Part shown: piece by piece, positions 9,497 to 18,290 of the stretch
How the letters are laid out: each line of letters begins with the position of its first letter
How positions within the stretch are numbered: the first letter of the stretch is position 1
Origin: Oscillibacter sp. ER4
Lineage (GTDB): Bacteria > Bacillota > Clostridia > Oscillospirales > Oscillospiraceae
Direction: 5' to 3'
Assembly (NCBI RefSeq): GCF_000765235.1
Contig: NZ_JPJG01000002.1
Coordinates: 41,268 to 105,267 of the forward strand
DNA length: 64,000 nt
Made by a program: the position numbers and the translations under genes
The notes under the pieces: generated by a model
The model's database searches: none
The model's input: only the letters and a program-made list of their open reading frames with translations
Told to the model about the DNA's origin: nothing

Positions 9497-11905
9497 ATGA
9501 CCATTGACTCTGTGAAGAAAATGAAAGACGCGCTGTGCGAAAAGCTGAAGGTCAGCTTCGGCAGCACCGTGGAGGAGGCGAGCGACGCGCAGATGATGCG
9601 CGCGAGCGCCCTTGTCCTGCGCGACGTGATGGCCGAGCGCAGCGTGGACACCATGCGCGAGACCCGCGAGGAACACCGCCGTCAGGTGCACTACCTGTCG
9701 ATGGAATTCCTGATGGGCCGCAGCCTGATGAAAAACGCCTTCAATTTAGGCGTCGGCGAAATTCTGACCGAAGCGCTCGACGAGCTGGGCTTCCGCGCAG
9801 CGGACATCTTTGAAAGCGAGCCCGACGCGGGTCTCGGCAACGGCGGCCTCGGCCGCTTGGCCGCGTGCTATCTCGACTCGATGACGACGCTCGACATCCC
9901 CGCCGCGGGCTATTCCATCTGCTATGAGCTCGGCATTTTCCGCCAGCGCATCGTCGACGGCCAGCAGGTCGAGCTGCCGGACAACTGGAAGGACCTCGGC
10001 GGCGCGTGGCTGCTGCCCAAGCCGCAGGAGACCGAGACCGTCCGCTTCGGCGGCACGGTCCGCCAGTTCTGGGACGACGGGCGGCTGCATGTCGTGCCCG
10101 AGGGTGAGACCGAGGTGCTGGCTATCCCCTGCGACATGGAGATCGCGGGCTACGGCACGAAGCATGTCAACACGCTGCGCCTCTGGGACGCGAAGTCCCC
10201 CGTGCCGCTCGACATGTCGCTCTTTTCACAGGGCGAATATCTGCGCGCGCAGGAGCAGCACGCGATGGCCGAGACCATCGCGAAGGTGCTCTATCCCGAG
10301 GACAACCATCCCGAGGGGAAGAGCCTGCGCTTAAAGCAGCAGTACTTCTTCGTCTCCGCGACCGTGCAGTCCATCGTGCGCAAGCACATCGAGGTCTACG
10401 GCACGGCCACGAATTTCCACGAAAAGAATGTCATCCAGATCAACGACACGCACCCCGCGCTCGTCATCCCCGAGCTCATGCGCATCCTGATGGACGACGC
10501 GGGCCTCGACTGGGACACGGCGTGGAACATTACGACGCACTCCGTCGCTTACACGAACCACACGGTGCTTTCCGAGGCGCTCGAGCGCTGGCCGCAGGAG
10601 CTGATGCAGTCGCTTCTGCCGCGCGTGTGGACGATCATCACCGAGATCGCGCGCCGCTATCAGGAAAAAATCGAAAACTACTACCACGACGAGGCCAAGA
10701 CGCGCGAAATGGCCATCATCTGGGACGGTCAGGTCCGCATGGCAAACCTGTGCATTGCGGGCGGCATGGCCGTGAACGGCGTGAGCGCCCTGCACTCCGA
10801 CATCCTGCGAAACGACGTTTTCAAATACCAGTGCGCAATGGAGCCGGAGAAGTTCAAAAATGTGACCAACGGCATCGACCACCGCCGCTGGCTCGCGCAG
10901 ATCAACCCGCGGCTCGACGAGCTCGTGCGCGCGCTCGCGGGCGGGGATGAATACCTCCTGCAGCCCGAAGCGCTTAAAAAGCTCGAGGCCTATGCAGACG
11001 ACACCGCGGTGCTGAACCGCCTCGGCGAGATCAAGCGCGCGAATAAGCTCGATTTTGCCGCCTACGTCAAAAAGACGCAGGGCATCGTGCTCAACACCGA
11101 CGCGATCTTCGACGTGCAGGTCAAGCGCCTGCACGAGTATAAGCGTCAGCTTTTGAACGCGATGCATATCATCTACCTCTATCAACAGCTGCAAAACGAC
11201 CCGAACCGCGCCATGCAGCCGCGCGTGTTCCTGTTCGGCGCGAAGGCCGCGCCGGGCTACGCGGTCGCCAAGCGCATCATCCGCCTCATCAACTCCCTTG
11301 CCGCTGAGATCAACGCCGACCCCATCTGCCGCGACAAGCTGCAGGTGGTGTTCCTTGAGAACTACCGCGTGTCGCTCGCCGAGCATCTGATGCCCGCGAG
11401 TGAGGTGAGCCAGCAGATCTCCACCGCAGGCAAGGAGGCCAGCGGCACGGGCAACATGAAGTTCATGATGAACGGCGCGCTGACCGTCGGCACGCTCGAC
11501 GGCGCGAACGTCGAGATGCACGAGAGGCTCGGCGACGAGAACATGTTCCTCTTCGGCCTGCACGCCGACGAGGTCGTGCGCCTCAAGCGCGAGGGCTACG
11601 CCCCGCAGAAGCTCTACGCGCGCGACGAGAACCTGCGCGCGGTGATCGACAAGCTCAAGGCGGGCTTCTCAGACGGCGTTTCCTACGACGATCTCGCCTC
11701 GCGGCTGCTGATGAACGATGAATACATGCTCTTGCAGGACTTCGCGTCCTACTGCGCCGCCGAGCAGCGCATGGCAGACACCTACGCAAGAAGCGAGGAA
11801 TGGAACCGCATGTCGCTCATCAACATCGCCCGCAGCGGCATCTTCGCCGCCGACCGCGCCGTCGCGCAGTATGCGGATACGATCTGGCAGGTACCGCACA
11901 AATGA
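9497..11905 (+). CDS. glgP: Glycogen/alpha-glucan phosphorylase
   Basis: Releases glucose-1-phosphate from glycogen ends. The 802-residue protein is of GT35 type and normal length. The PLP-binding segment KEASGTGNMKFMMNGALTVG lies near residue 643 with the Schiff-base lysine in it, and the N-terminal part has HYLSMEFLMGRSL and GLGNGGLGRLAACYLDSM. It is the last gene of the glg operon, so synthesis and breakdown are co-transcribed. A strong intrinsic terminator follows directly. Confidence 0.96.
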   Translation: MTIDSVKKMKDALCEKLKVSFGSTVEEASDAQMMRASALVLRDVMAERSVDTMRETREEHRRQVHYLSMEFLMGRSLMKNAFNLGVGEILTEALDELGFRAADIFESEPDAGLGNGGLGRLAACYLDSMTTLDIPAAGYSICYELGIFRQRIVDGQQVELPDNWKDLGGAWLLPKPQETETVRFGGTVRQFWDDGRLHVVPEGETEVLAIPCDMEIAGYGTKHVNTLRLWDAKSPVPLDMSLFSQGEYLRAQEQHAMAETIAKVLYPEDNHPEGKSLRLKQQYFFVSATVQSIVRKHIEVYGTATNFHEKNVIQINDTHPALVIPELMRILMDDAGLDWDTAWNITTHSVAYTNHTVLSEALERWPQELMQSLLPRVWTIITEIARRYQEKIENYYHDEAKTREMAIIWDGQVRMANLCIAGGMAVNGVSALHSDILRNDVFKYQCAMEPEKFKNVTNGIDHRRWLAQINPRLDELVRALAGGDEYLLQPEALKKLEAYADDTAVLNRLGEIKRANKLDFAAYVKKTQGIVLNTDAIFDVQVKRLHEYKRQLLNAMHIIYLYQQLQNDPNRAMQPRVFLFGAKAAPGYAVAKRIIRLINSLAAEINADPICRDKLQVVFLENYRVSLAEHLMPASEVSQQISTAGKEASGTGNMKFMMNGALTVGTLDGANVEMHERLGDENMFLFGLHADEVVRLKREGYAPQKLYARDENLRAVIDKLKAGFSDGVSYDDLASRLLMNDEYMLLQDFASYCAAEQRMADTYARSEEWNRMSLINIARSGIFAADRAVAQYADTIWQVPHK

Positions 11906-11912
11906 ATACTTC

Positions 11913-11947
11913 AAACGCGGAGCGGCTATGCCGCTCCGCGTTTGATT
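11913..11947 (+). terminator. Intrinsic terminator of the glg operon
   Basis: A 14-bp perfect stem, AAACGCGGAGCGGC and its complement, closes over a 3-base loop eight bases after the glgP stop. The T-run is short (TTTGATTT), so it may act in both directions. Confidence 0.75.
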
Positions 11948-12003
11948 TAGGATGCACTGCGCTCTGTGCCTCGGTTCCCTCGACACTCGCTCCGTGCAAG
12001 GGT

Positions 12004-12081
12004 GTTATTTCTGACGCGCACGCCTCAGGGCGACTTCTCTTGCCGTGCTGCGGCAATTCACCTTTTGTCGTCAGAAATAAC
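12004..12081. repeat. Short interspersed repeat candidate with 12-bp inverted ends
   Basis: GTTATTTCTGAC at 12004-12015 is repeated in perfect inverted form at 12070-12081. The 54 bases between hold further small complementary patches but no gene. The whole gap 11948-12178 between glgP and the lipoprotein gene has no coding sequence I can support. It could be a small mobile repeat or an RNA hairpin. Confidence 0.4.
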
Positions 12082-12178
12082 AATCAAGATCATTTCACGT
12101 CTGCGGACGCGAAAATTGGAACTTTTTCGTGGAGATTTACGTCTATTATCAATATAACAACAAAAGGAGAACTCTGCC

Positions 12179-12808
12179 ATGAAGAAGTTGTTTTCCCTAG
12201 CTTTTGCGTGTTTGCTGCTCTTTTCGCTCTCGGCCTGCGGGCGGGAACCGAAGGAAGAGGTGAGTGACGAAAAGCCTGTGATTTATCTATATCCCGAGCA
12301 GGAGACGGATGTGCGTGTGACGCTTGATCTTGCGGGCGAGCTGACGTGCGCCTATCCCGCCTACGGTGACGGCTGGAGCGTCCGCGCCGCGCCGGATGGC
12401 ACGCTGACGGACGAGAGCGGCCAAACCTACCGCTACCTCTACTGGGAGGGCACGTCGGGGACGGATTACGACTTTTCCACCGGCTTCTGCGTCGCGGGAG
12501 AGGATACCGCGGCGTTCCTCGAGGATGCGCTCGCGCAGCTGGGCCTTAATCGCGAGGAGGCGAACGAGTTTATCATCTACTGGCTGCCGCAGATGCAGGA
12601 CAACGCCTACAATCTGATTTCGTTCCAGCAGGACGTTTATACGGATTCTGCCAAGCTCACGGTCGATCCCGCGCCTGACACGCTGCTGCGCGTCTTCATG
12701 GCGTGGCAGCCATCGGAAAAATTTGTCGACCTTCCCGCGCAGGGGCTTTCCGCGCCCGAGCGCACGGGCTTCACAGTCGTCGAATGGGGCGGCTGCGCGG
12801 TACAGTGA
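12179..12808 (+). CDS. Putative lipoprotein, KPVIYLYPE family
   Basis: A 209-residue exported lipoprotein. The signal peptide MKKLFSLAFACLLLFSLSAC ends in an LSAC lipobox with Cys20. The mature part begins with a charged linker and then KPVIYLYPEQETDVRVTL, a block found in uncharacterised Firmicute and Bacteroidete proteins that I recognise but cannot name. The remainder looks beta-rich with several aromatic motifs (RYLYWEG). No catalytic motif is evident. The start follows an AAAGGAG site. A small membrane protein gene follows after 19 bp, probably in the same transcript. Confidence 0.75.
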   Translation: MKKLFSLAFACLLLFSLSACGREPKEEVSDEKPVIYLYPEQETDVRVTLDLAGELTCAYPAYGDGWSVRAAPDGTLTDESGQTYRYLYWEGTSGTDYDFSTGFCVAGEDTAAFLEDALAQLGLNREEANEFIIYWLPQMQDNAYNLISFQQDVYTDSAKLTVDPAPDTLLRVFMAWQPSEKFVDLPAQGLSAPERTGFTVVEWGGCAVQ

Positions 12809-12827
12809 TAAGAAAGGAGCGTGGGAG

Positions 12828-13055
12828 ATGAAAAAGAGACGCTGGACGATCATAGCGTTTGCCGTGATCTTTGCCGCGGCGTATGTTGCGATGGGCTATT
12901 GCATTCCGGCCTTTCGCATCAAGCTGGAAGCCGACGGCTGGACGTATTTTCTCGTCAGTCTGCAAGCGCTCGCGCCGGTGAAGCTGATCTTTTCCACTGT
13001 TCTGTCGCTCATTGCGGCGTTGGCCGTGTACAACAGCAGAATGTTTCGACAATAA
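12828..13055 (+). CDS. Small two-helix membrane protein
   Basis: Encodes 75 residues beginning MKKRRWTIIAFAVIFAAAY. Hydrophobic segments lie at about 6-26 and 47-66, separated by a short polar loop, so it should span the membrane twice. The ATG at 12828 follows AGAAAGGAG. An intrinsic terminator comes directly after the stop. It is probably co-transcribed with the lipoprotein gene. I recognise no family. Confidence 0.6.
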   Translation: MKKRRWTIIAFAVIFAAAYVAMGYCIPAFRIKLEADGWTYFLVSLQALAPVKLIFSTVLSLIAALAVYNSRMFRQ

Positions 13056-13093
13056 AAAAGAGGGCTTGCAAAGCAAGTCCTCTTTTTTTATAC
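13056..13093 (+). terminator. Intrinsic terminator
   Basis: The stem GAGGGCTTGC / GCAAGTCCTC has one G-U pair, is extended by A-T pairs, and is followed by a run of seven T. It ends the lipoprotein/small membrane protein transcript. The A-run on the other side makes it usable in reverse for the flavodoxin remnant. Confidence 0.85.
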
Positions 13094-13103
13094 GATCAAC
13101 TGT

Positions 13104-13361
13104 TTACAGATTCTTGCCGAGCTCGTAAGCGGCGGTCAGGTCTTCTTCGTGAAGATCGTCCACCGTGGAGCAGCCGCCGACATTCAGCCTGCCCACGATC
13201 TCCCAGCCGAGATAGTCGGCCATGAGGTCAAACGAAGAGTTCGCGCCGGAGGCAGTCTTTTGATCCTCATCGGCCATCGCGGTGAGGAAAACGGCCTTCT
13301 TTTTGCCCATCAGCGCTTCATTGTTGGCGTAAAACGCTCTGGCATCCTTCGTGTCGTATCC
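13104..13361 (-). pseudogene. C-terminal remnant of a flavodoxin-family NAD(P)H reductase
   Basis: The minus strand encodes about 85 residues that match only the C-terminal third of flavodoxin-fold FMN reductases: KKKAVFLTAMADED, then YLGWEIVGRLNVGG and a closing helix. The frame can be followed upstream through YDTKDARAFYANNEALMG to about 13361 and then runs into unrelated sequence. No N-terminal FMN-binding half exists before the flavin reductase gene at 13420. It is a decayed gene, probably left by a deletion. Its neighbour is another flavin enzyme. Confidence 0.7.
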
Positions 13362-13419
13362 TGAAAAGCAAGATCGGCATAGCGAGCTGGCAGTTTGCCT
13401 GCAAGTGCAGGGATTATCT

Positions 13420-13992
13420 TTATTTTTTCATCAGCGGTGCGCCGGTGTGCCATGCCTGACCGACCTTTTCGCCGATGGCATAGTAGCCGCTGCGGAACTG
13501 GTCGAACACAAATGCATTCAGCTTTGCGGCGTCCACCTTGCCTTTTTCATCCAGCACGGCTTCATCCGCCAGCACGCCGACGATCTCGCCGATGATGTGG
13601 TGGCCGTAGACCTCCATCTTGTCCTCAACGACCCTGCACTCCAGCGTCAGCGGGAACTCCTGCACAATAGGAGCGTTTACCTTTTCGCTTTTTACAGCAC
13701 TCAAGCCGCTGCGCTCGAACTTGTCCGGCATCTTGTTGCCGCTGGCGATGCCGAAGAAATCGGCGGCTTCGATATGGGGAATGTCCGCAATGCTCAGCGT
13801 GAACGCACCGCGCTTTTTGATGTTCTCTGAGGTCTTGTGATCCTCGTCAATGTTGAGAGAAACCATGTTTTCGGCACAGATACCGCCCCACGCCATGTTC
13901 ATCACATCGACGACATTATCGTCGCCGTAAGTGGCGATCATCAGCACGGGCATTGGAAACAGATAGGGATGGACACCCAATTCTTTTTTCAT
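13420..13992 (-). CDS. Flavin reductase family protein (FMN-binding split barrel)
   Basis: A 190-residue protein of the flavin reductase-like split-barrel family, which binds FMN and reduces flavin or small electrophiles. It opens with the family's PMPVLMIATYGDDNVVDVMNMAWGG, has the conserved N-I-x-E-D-H-K-T-S-x-N-I block near 49, and shows ECRVVEDKMEVYGHHIIGEIV near 118. It has a full length and a good ribosome site. It is divergent from the HxlR regulator at 14121, the usual arrangement for control by that regulator. Confidence 0.88.
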   Translation of the reverse strand: MKKELGVHPYLFPMPVLMIATYGDDNVVDVMNMAWGGICAENMVSLNIDEDHKTSENIKKRGAFTLSIADIPHIEAADFFGIASGNKMPDKFERSGLSAVKSEKVNAPIVQEFPLTLECRVVEDKMEVYGHHIIGEIVGVLADEAVLDEKGKVDAAKLNAFVFDQFRSGYYAIGEKVGQAWHTGAPLMKK

Positions 13993-14031
13993 TATTAACG
14001 ACCTCCATTTGCATTTTGGATTGACTTCATA

Positions 14032-14100
14032 TGGTCATCCTGCTATCATCATAGCATGCATCGGAAAAAACACAAGTACTGTTAATAAATACAGGTACTT
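14032..14100. promoter_or_regulatory. Divergent promoter region with a probable HxlR operator
   Basis: The imperfect palindrome AAGTACTG / CAGGTACTT at 14074-14100 sits between the divergent flavin reductase and HxlR genes. On the minus strand TTGTGT and TATGAT with 16-bp spacing form a promoter for the reductase just inside it. HxlR/YodB-type regulators are known to bind TACT/AGTA-type inverted repeats upstream of their own and target genes, so this is a plausible operator; binding is inferred. Confidence 0.5.
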
Positions 14101-14120
14101 TCTGAAATGGAAGTGTAAAT

Positions 14121-14471
14121 ATGTCCTGCATGGAGAAGTATATTAAAAGCGCAAATTTTGCCGACACCGGATTCAGCTACACGATGTCGCTCATCAGCGG
14201 CAAGCACAAGATGGTGATCTTATATTGCCTGATGGAGTATGAGCCGGTGCGGTTCAACGAGATGAAGCGCTATCTTGGGACGATCACAGATAAGACGCTC
14301 AGCAGCAACCTCAAGGAGCTGGAGGCTGATCGCCTCATCGTGCGAAAGGAGTATCCGCAGATTCCGCCGAAGGTGGAGTATTCGCTGTCGGAGCGCGGAA
14401 AGTCGTTGATGAAGGTCCTTGACCAGCTTTGCATCTGGGGCGAGGAAAACAGGTTGACAGCCATGATATAA
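14121..14471 (+). CDS. HxlR-family winged-helix regulator
   Basis: A 116-residue DNA-binding protein of the HxlR/YodB family, whose members sense electrophiles or oxidants through cysteines. The winged helix is clear: KHKMVILYCLMEYEPVRFNEMKRYL, then TDKTLSSNLKELEADRLIVRKEYP and VEYSLSERGKSLM. There is a Cys at position 3 near the N-terminus, a Cys at 35, and one at 106. It is transcribed away from the flavin reductase, which it probably represses. Confidence 0.88.
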   Translation: MSCMEKYIKSANFADTGFSYTMSLISGKHKMVILYCLMEYEPVRFNEMKRYLGTITDKTLSSNLKELEADRLIVRKEYPQIPPKVEYSLSERGKSLMKVLDQLCIWGEENRLTAMI

Positions 14472-14512
14472 TCATACACGACTGAAAATATGAGAAAACA
14501 GAGGAAAACGCT

Positions 14513-15667
14513 ATGGAATTCACACAGGGCGTGCGCTTTGACTCTCTCGGGCTGACCGAAGAGGTCCAGCGCGCACTGAAAAAGAAAAATATTGAAGAGA
14601 GTACCCCCGTGCAGGCGGGCTGCATCCCGCCGATGCGCGAGTGGAAGGACGTCATCGCCAAGGCGCCTACCGGCACGGGCAAGACCTTTGCCTTCGGCAT
14701 CCCCATCATTGAGCACATCGAGCCCGGCAGCGAGGAGACCGAGGCTGTCATCTTAGCGCCCACGCGCGAGCTCGCCATGCAGATCACGGCGGAGCTGCGC
14801 GACCTTTGCGTCTATCTTCCGGGCGTGCGCATCGTGTGCCTGTACGGCGGCGCGCCCATCGGCAAGCAGATCGACGCGCTCAAAAAGCACCCGCAGATCG
14901 TCGTCGCGACGCCGGGCCGCCTAAGCGACCACATGAAGCGCCGCACCGTCAAGCTCGACAACGTCAAGACCGTCGTGCTCGACGAGGCTGACCGCATGCT
15001 CGACATGGCCTTTATCCACGATGTGACACGCATTCTGGACAAGCTGGCTTCCCGCCGCAATCTCGGCATGTTCTCCGCGACGATCTCGCGCGAGGTCATG
15101 GACATCAGCTGGATGTACCAGCGCGACCCCGAGGAGATCACCGTGCAGGCGAAGGAGGAGAATAAGCCTGATATCGCGCAGTACCGCATCGACGTGGGCC
15201 AGAACGACAAGGCGCATGTCATGGCGCAGATCATCCGCGCCGAGGGCCACGAGCGCGTGATGGCGTTCTGCAACACGAAGGGCATGACCGAGCGGCTCAA
15301 GGCGTTTTTGATGATGGAAGGCCTCGAGGCCGACTGCATCCACGGCGATATCCCGCAGAAAAAGCGCGAGGCCGTCATGGCGCGCTTCCGCCGCGGCGAG
15401 CTGCCGATCTTCGTCGCGACCGATGTGGCCGCCCGCGGCATCGACGTCGACGATGTGGACGCGGTGTTCAACTACGATGTGCCGCTTGAAAACGAGTATT
15501 ACGTCCACCGCATCGGCCGCACGGGCCGCGCCAAGCGCCGCGGCGTGGCGTACACACTGGTGTCGGATTATCCCTCCGGCATGCGGCTGGATGGAATCGC
15601 CAAGTTCACCGGCAATGAAGTGAAAAAGGCACATCTGGATGCGGAGGGGAAGTTAGTCGAAGACTAA
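14513..15667 (+). CDS. DEAD-box RNA helicase
   Basis: An ATP-dependent RNA helicase of 384 residues with a very short C-terminal tail. The motifs in order are the Q motif region (STPVQAGCIPPM), Walker A APTGTGKT at 51-58, PTRELA, TPGRL, DEAD at 157-160, SATIS near 188, ATDVAARGIDVDDVD near 302 and HRIGRTGRAKRRG. The basic C-terminal extension of CshA/CsdA helicases is missing. It is monocistronic, 41 bp from the HxlR gene. Confidence 0.93.
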   Translation: MEFTQGVRFDSLGLTEEVQRALKKKNIEESTPVQAGCIPPMREWKDVIAKAPTGTGKTFAFGIPIIEHIEPGSEETEAVILAPTRELAMQITAELRDLCVYLPGVRIVCLYGGAPIGKQIDALKKHPQIVVATPGRLSDHMKRRTVKLDNVKTVVLDEADRMLDMAFIHDVTRILDKLASRRNLGMFSATISREVMDISWMYQRDPEEITVQAKEENKPDIAQYRIDVGQNDKAHVMAQIIRAEGHERVMAFCNTKGMTERLKAFLMMEGLEADCIHGDIPQKKREAVMARFRRGELPIFVATDVAARGIDVDDVDAVFNYDVPLENEYYVHRIGRTGRAKRRGVAYTLVSDYPSGMRLDGIAKFTGNEVKKAHLDAEGKLVED

Positions 15668-15708
15668 TAGAGCTTTATGCCCCTGCACCGTGCAGGGGAC
15701 GCGGTTAA

Positions 15709-16267
15709 GGGGGATATTCTCTTTCCGAGGAAAGGGAATATCCCCCTTTGACCCCCGAGAGAAAGGGATTAGATTGGCAGTCTGGAGCTCGAACAATCTT
15801 TATGCCTCCGGAATGAAAATGCCTGCGCGCGGCGGAGCCGCGTTTAGCGTTGCTATACGATTTGCCTCTGCTCCTACTATCCGCTGTTGCGCAGCCGTTG
15901 GCAGCTTTGCCGCCTTACGGATGCGGTACACCCCTTGCGGGTGCCGCTCTGCCCATCTTGTAGAAGTGCGCAGTAATTCCCGTCTACCGCCAGTCTCCAC
16001 AATGCGGCGAGCGAAGCAATGCCGCTATTTCGCACGCAGTCCGCCGCCAAGCAAACGTCACTCGCGCCTCACGATAGTAAGGCGCGGTTGCAAAACGGTC
16101 AAGATTCGCAGGGATTCATGGCGAAGCCATGTACACCGCACTTACATTGCGCAGCGTTTGCAGTTCTTCAAGCTGCAAACTGCCAATGTCGGGGGTCGAG
16201 GGGACCTCCCCTCGCGTTCTCTTGGGGGTTCAAGGGGGATATTCTCTCACGTGAGAGAATATCCCCC
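15709..16267. repeat. MITE-like element with hairpin-bearing terminal inverted repeats
   Basis: A 559-bp noncoding unit. The left end (15709-15763) and the right end (16217-16267) are inverted copies of each other. Each contains its own hairpin of GGGGGATATTC and GAATATCCCCC, flanked inside by a block like TTGACCCCCGAGAGAA. The interior is packed with short G+C-rich hairpins and shows no supported gene. The structure suggests a miniature inverted-repeat transposable element or a structured RNA. No target duplication is obvious at the edges. Confidence 0.6.
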
Positions 16268-16386
16268 GTTTCCCGTGCAGCGCCTCCGGCGCTGCTTTTC
16301 CCCCTGCGCCCTGTGGGCGCAAAAAGCGGTATTTCTCCTTTCGGGAAAATGAAAATGGTAACAAACTGTAACTTTTTTTCCTCACC

Positions 16387-16415
16387 TTTACAAGGCGAAC
16401 GATTTTCGCTATAAT
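16387..16415 (+). promoter_or_regulatory. Sigma-A-type promoter for the binding-protein gene
   Basis: TTTACA at 16387-16392 and TATAAT at 16410-16415 are separated by exactly 17 bp, about 60 bp before the start codon of the substrate-binding protein. Confidence 0.7.
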
Positions 16416-16473
16416 ATCTCCGTATTACAAAAAACCAAGCAGCCTTCGCTGCGTTTTGCCAATGGGAGGCATG

Positions 16474-18120
16474 ATGAAAGCAATAAAGAGGATCACAGCT
16501 CTGGCGCTCTGTGCGCTGATGCTGTTGGGCCTTCTCTCCGGCTGCGGGGAGAAGAAGCAGGGGGACGAGAAATTTGTACTGAACGCGAGTGTCTGCAACG
16601 TGATCGACTCGCTCGACCCCGCGATGAACACCGACACGGACGCCGACAGCGTGTTTTACGCGCTCTATGAAAATCTGATGCGCGAGAGCGATGACGGCAG
16701 CGGCGAGGTGACGCTGACGAACGGCATGGCCAAGGAGTACACTGAGGAGACGAACTACGACGGCAGCGTGACCTACCGCTTCACGCTGCGCTCCACCGCG
16801 CGCTGGTCGGACGGGGAAAAGGTGACGGCGGATGACTTCGTCTATGCCTGGCAGAGACTTGCCGACCCCGCGACGGATTCGCCGAACCACGCGCTGATGA
16901 GCGTGGTGGCGGGCTATGACGACGTGCGCGAGACGGGCGACAAGACGAAGCTCCAGGTCTCGGCCAAGGATGAATCCACGTTCGTCGTCACGCTGAGCGC
17001 GCCGTGCGCCTATTTTATCGAGGGCGTCTGCACAGCGGTCGCCACGATGCCGCTGCGCCGCGATCTGACAGAGAACGGCGGAGGCTTTGACACGCCGGAC
17101 CTTGTGAGCAACGGCGCGTACCATGTGAGCGCGTGGACGAAGAGCAGTGAGCTGACGGCGGCGCGCAACGACGAGTATTACGAGGCACGTCTCGTCGGGC
17201 CCGACGAGCTGAACTTTATCTTCACCGCCAACGCGGACGAGGCGTGGCAGCTCTACGAAGCGGGCGAGATCGACTACATCGCCCACCTACCCGACAGCGT
17301 GATTGCCGAGCTCTCGCAGGACGAGAGCTGGAAGCCGACGGCGGTGTACGCGACGGCGAGCGTCCTTTACAACAACGAGAGCGACACATTCTCGAACGAG
17401 CACATCCGCAAGGCCTTTGACCTTGCCATCGACCGCGCGGCCGCGACGGCGACGGGCGGCGCGGAAAACAGCCCCGCGACGGGCCTTGTTCCCTACGGCA
17501 TTCCGGATTCCGGCGAGACGGAGGACGATTTCCGCACGACGGGCGGCGAGCTCTGCGCCATCGATGAAAAGGGTATGAGCGCGCGGGCAACGCAAGCGCA
17601 GGAGGAGCTGACCTACGCGGGCTATTACAGCACGAGCATGTTCCCGCCGGTCGAGCTTCTGTATGTGACCGGCACGGAAAACGACACTGTGGCGAGCGCG
17701 CTGCAAAGCATGTGGAGCACGACGCTCGGCGTGAACGTGATGCTGCGCGGCGTGACGCAGTCGGAGTACAACGCGCGCATGGAAGCGGGGAACTACGAGC
17801 TCGCGCTGCAAAAGGTCACCGCGCTCTACGACGACGCGATGGGCTTCCTCGACCGCTGGTGCAGCGAGGATGAGCAGAACCTGATCGGCTATGAAAACGG
17901 CACCTACGACGTGCTGATGGGCGTCGCCAGAGCGTCGGAAAATCCTGTGGCGCGCACAGCGTTCCTGCACGATGCGGAGACGATGCTGCTCGGTGAGACG
18001 GCGCTTTCGCCCGTGTATTTTGACGGCACAGCGCACATGCTGCGCGACACGCTGCGCGGCGTCTACACCGACGGCTTTGGCAACAGCTACTTCGCCGGTG
18101 TGCGCGCGAACACAGACTGA
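16474..18120 (+). CDS. Peptide-type ABC transporter substrate-binding lipoprotein (family 5)
   Basis: An extracellular solute-binding protein of the OppA/family 5 type with 548 residues. The signal peptide ends in the lipobox LLSGC. The mature domain has the family blocks LDPAMNTDTDADSVFYALYENLM, YRFTLRSTARWSDGEKVTADDFVYAW and, further on, RKAFDLAIDRAA. The ATG at 16474 is preferred because GGGAGG lies 4 bases upstream. No permease or ATPase genes are adjacent, so it is an orphan or serves a transporter elsewhere. The ligand is likely an oligopeptide. Confidence 0.9.
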   Translation: MKAIKRITALALCALMLLGLLSGCGEKKQGDEKFVLNASVCNVIDSLDPAMNTDTDADSVFYALYENLMRESDDGSGEVTLTNGMAKEYTEETNYDGSVTYRFTLRSTARWSDGEKVTADDFVYAWQRLADPATDSPNHALMSVVAGYDDVRETGDKTKLQVSAKDESTFVVTLSAPCAYFIEGVCTAVATMPLRRDLTENGGGFDTPDLVSNGAYHVSAWTKSSELTAARNDEYYEARLVGPDELNFIFTANADEAWQLYEAGEIDYIAHLPDSVIAELSQDESWKPTAVYATASVLYNNESDTFSNEHIRKAFDLAIDRAAATATGGAENSPATGLVPYGIPDSGETEDDFRTTGGELCAIDEKGMSARATQAQEELTYAGYYSTSMFPPVELLYVTGTENDTVASALQSMWSTTLGVNVMLRGVTQSEYNARMEAGNYELALQKVTALYDDAMGFLDRWCSEDEQNLIGYENGTYDVLMGVARASENPVARTAFLHDAETMLLGETALSPVYFDGTAHMLRDTLRGVYTDGFGNSYFAGVRANTD

Positions 18121-18137
18121 ATTGTGTGAAACGAAAC

Positions 18138-18176
18138 AAAATGGCAGCTTTTGCCCAAAAAGCTGCCATTTTTTCT
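18138..18176 (+). terminator. Intrinsic terminator
   Basis: A perfect 15-bp stem, AAAATGGCAGCTTTT and its complement, with a 4-base loop and a trailing T-run, ends the binding-protein transcript. Confidence 0.9.
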
Positions 18177-18206
18177 TACTTTGACAGGAAACTTGCAAAA
18201 TAGTGC

Positions 18207-18235
18207 TTGCTTTTTGCGAACAAACAGACTACAAT
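18207..18235 (+). promoter_or_regulatory. Promoter of the antiporter gene
   Basis: TTGCTT at 18207-18212 and TACAAT at 18230-18235 have 17-bp spacing, upstream of the antiporter start codon at 18291. Confidence 0.65.
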
Positions 18236-18290
18236 ATGGGCCTTGGGCGGCTCTGTTCGCCCGTACTTTTTCTGTTGTGAAGGTGTAACC

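Noticed and set aside
15690..16352. A 220-codon open frame through the hairpin-rich repeat, and a 66-codon reverse frame
   Set aside because: Composition is that of translated repeats (many Arg, Ser, Cys, Pro), no ribosome site, and the region is explained by the inverted-repeat element.
18181..18186. TTGACA as the -35 box for the antiporter gene
   Set aside because: No -10 box lies at proper distance; TTGCTT with TACAAT 17 bp away is a better promoter.
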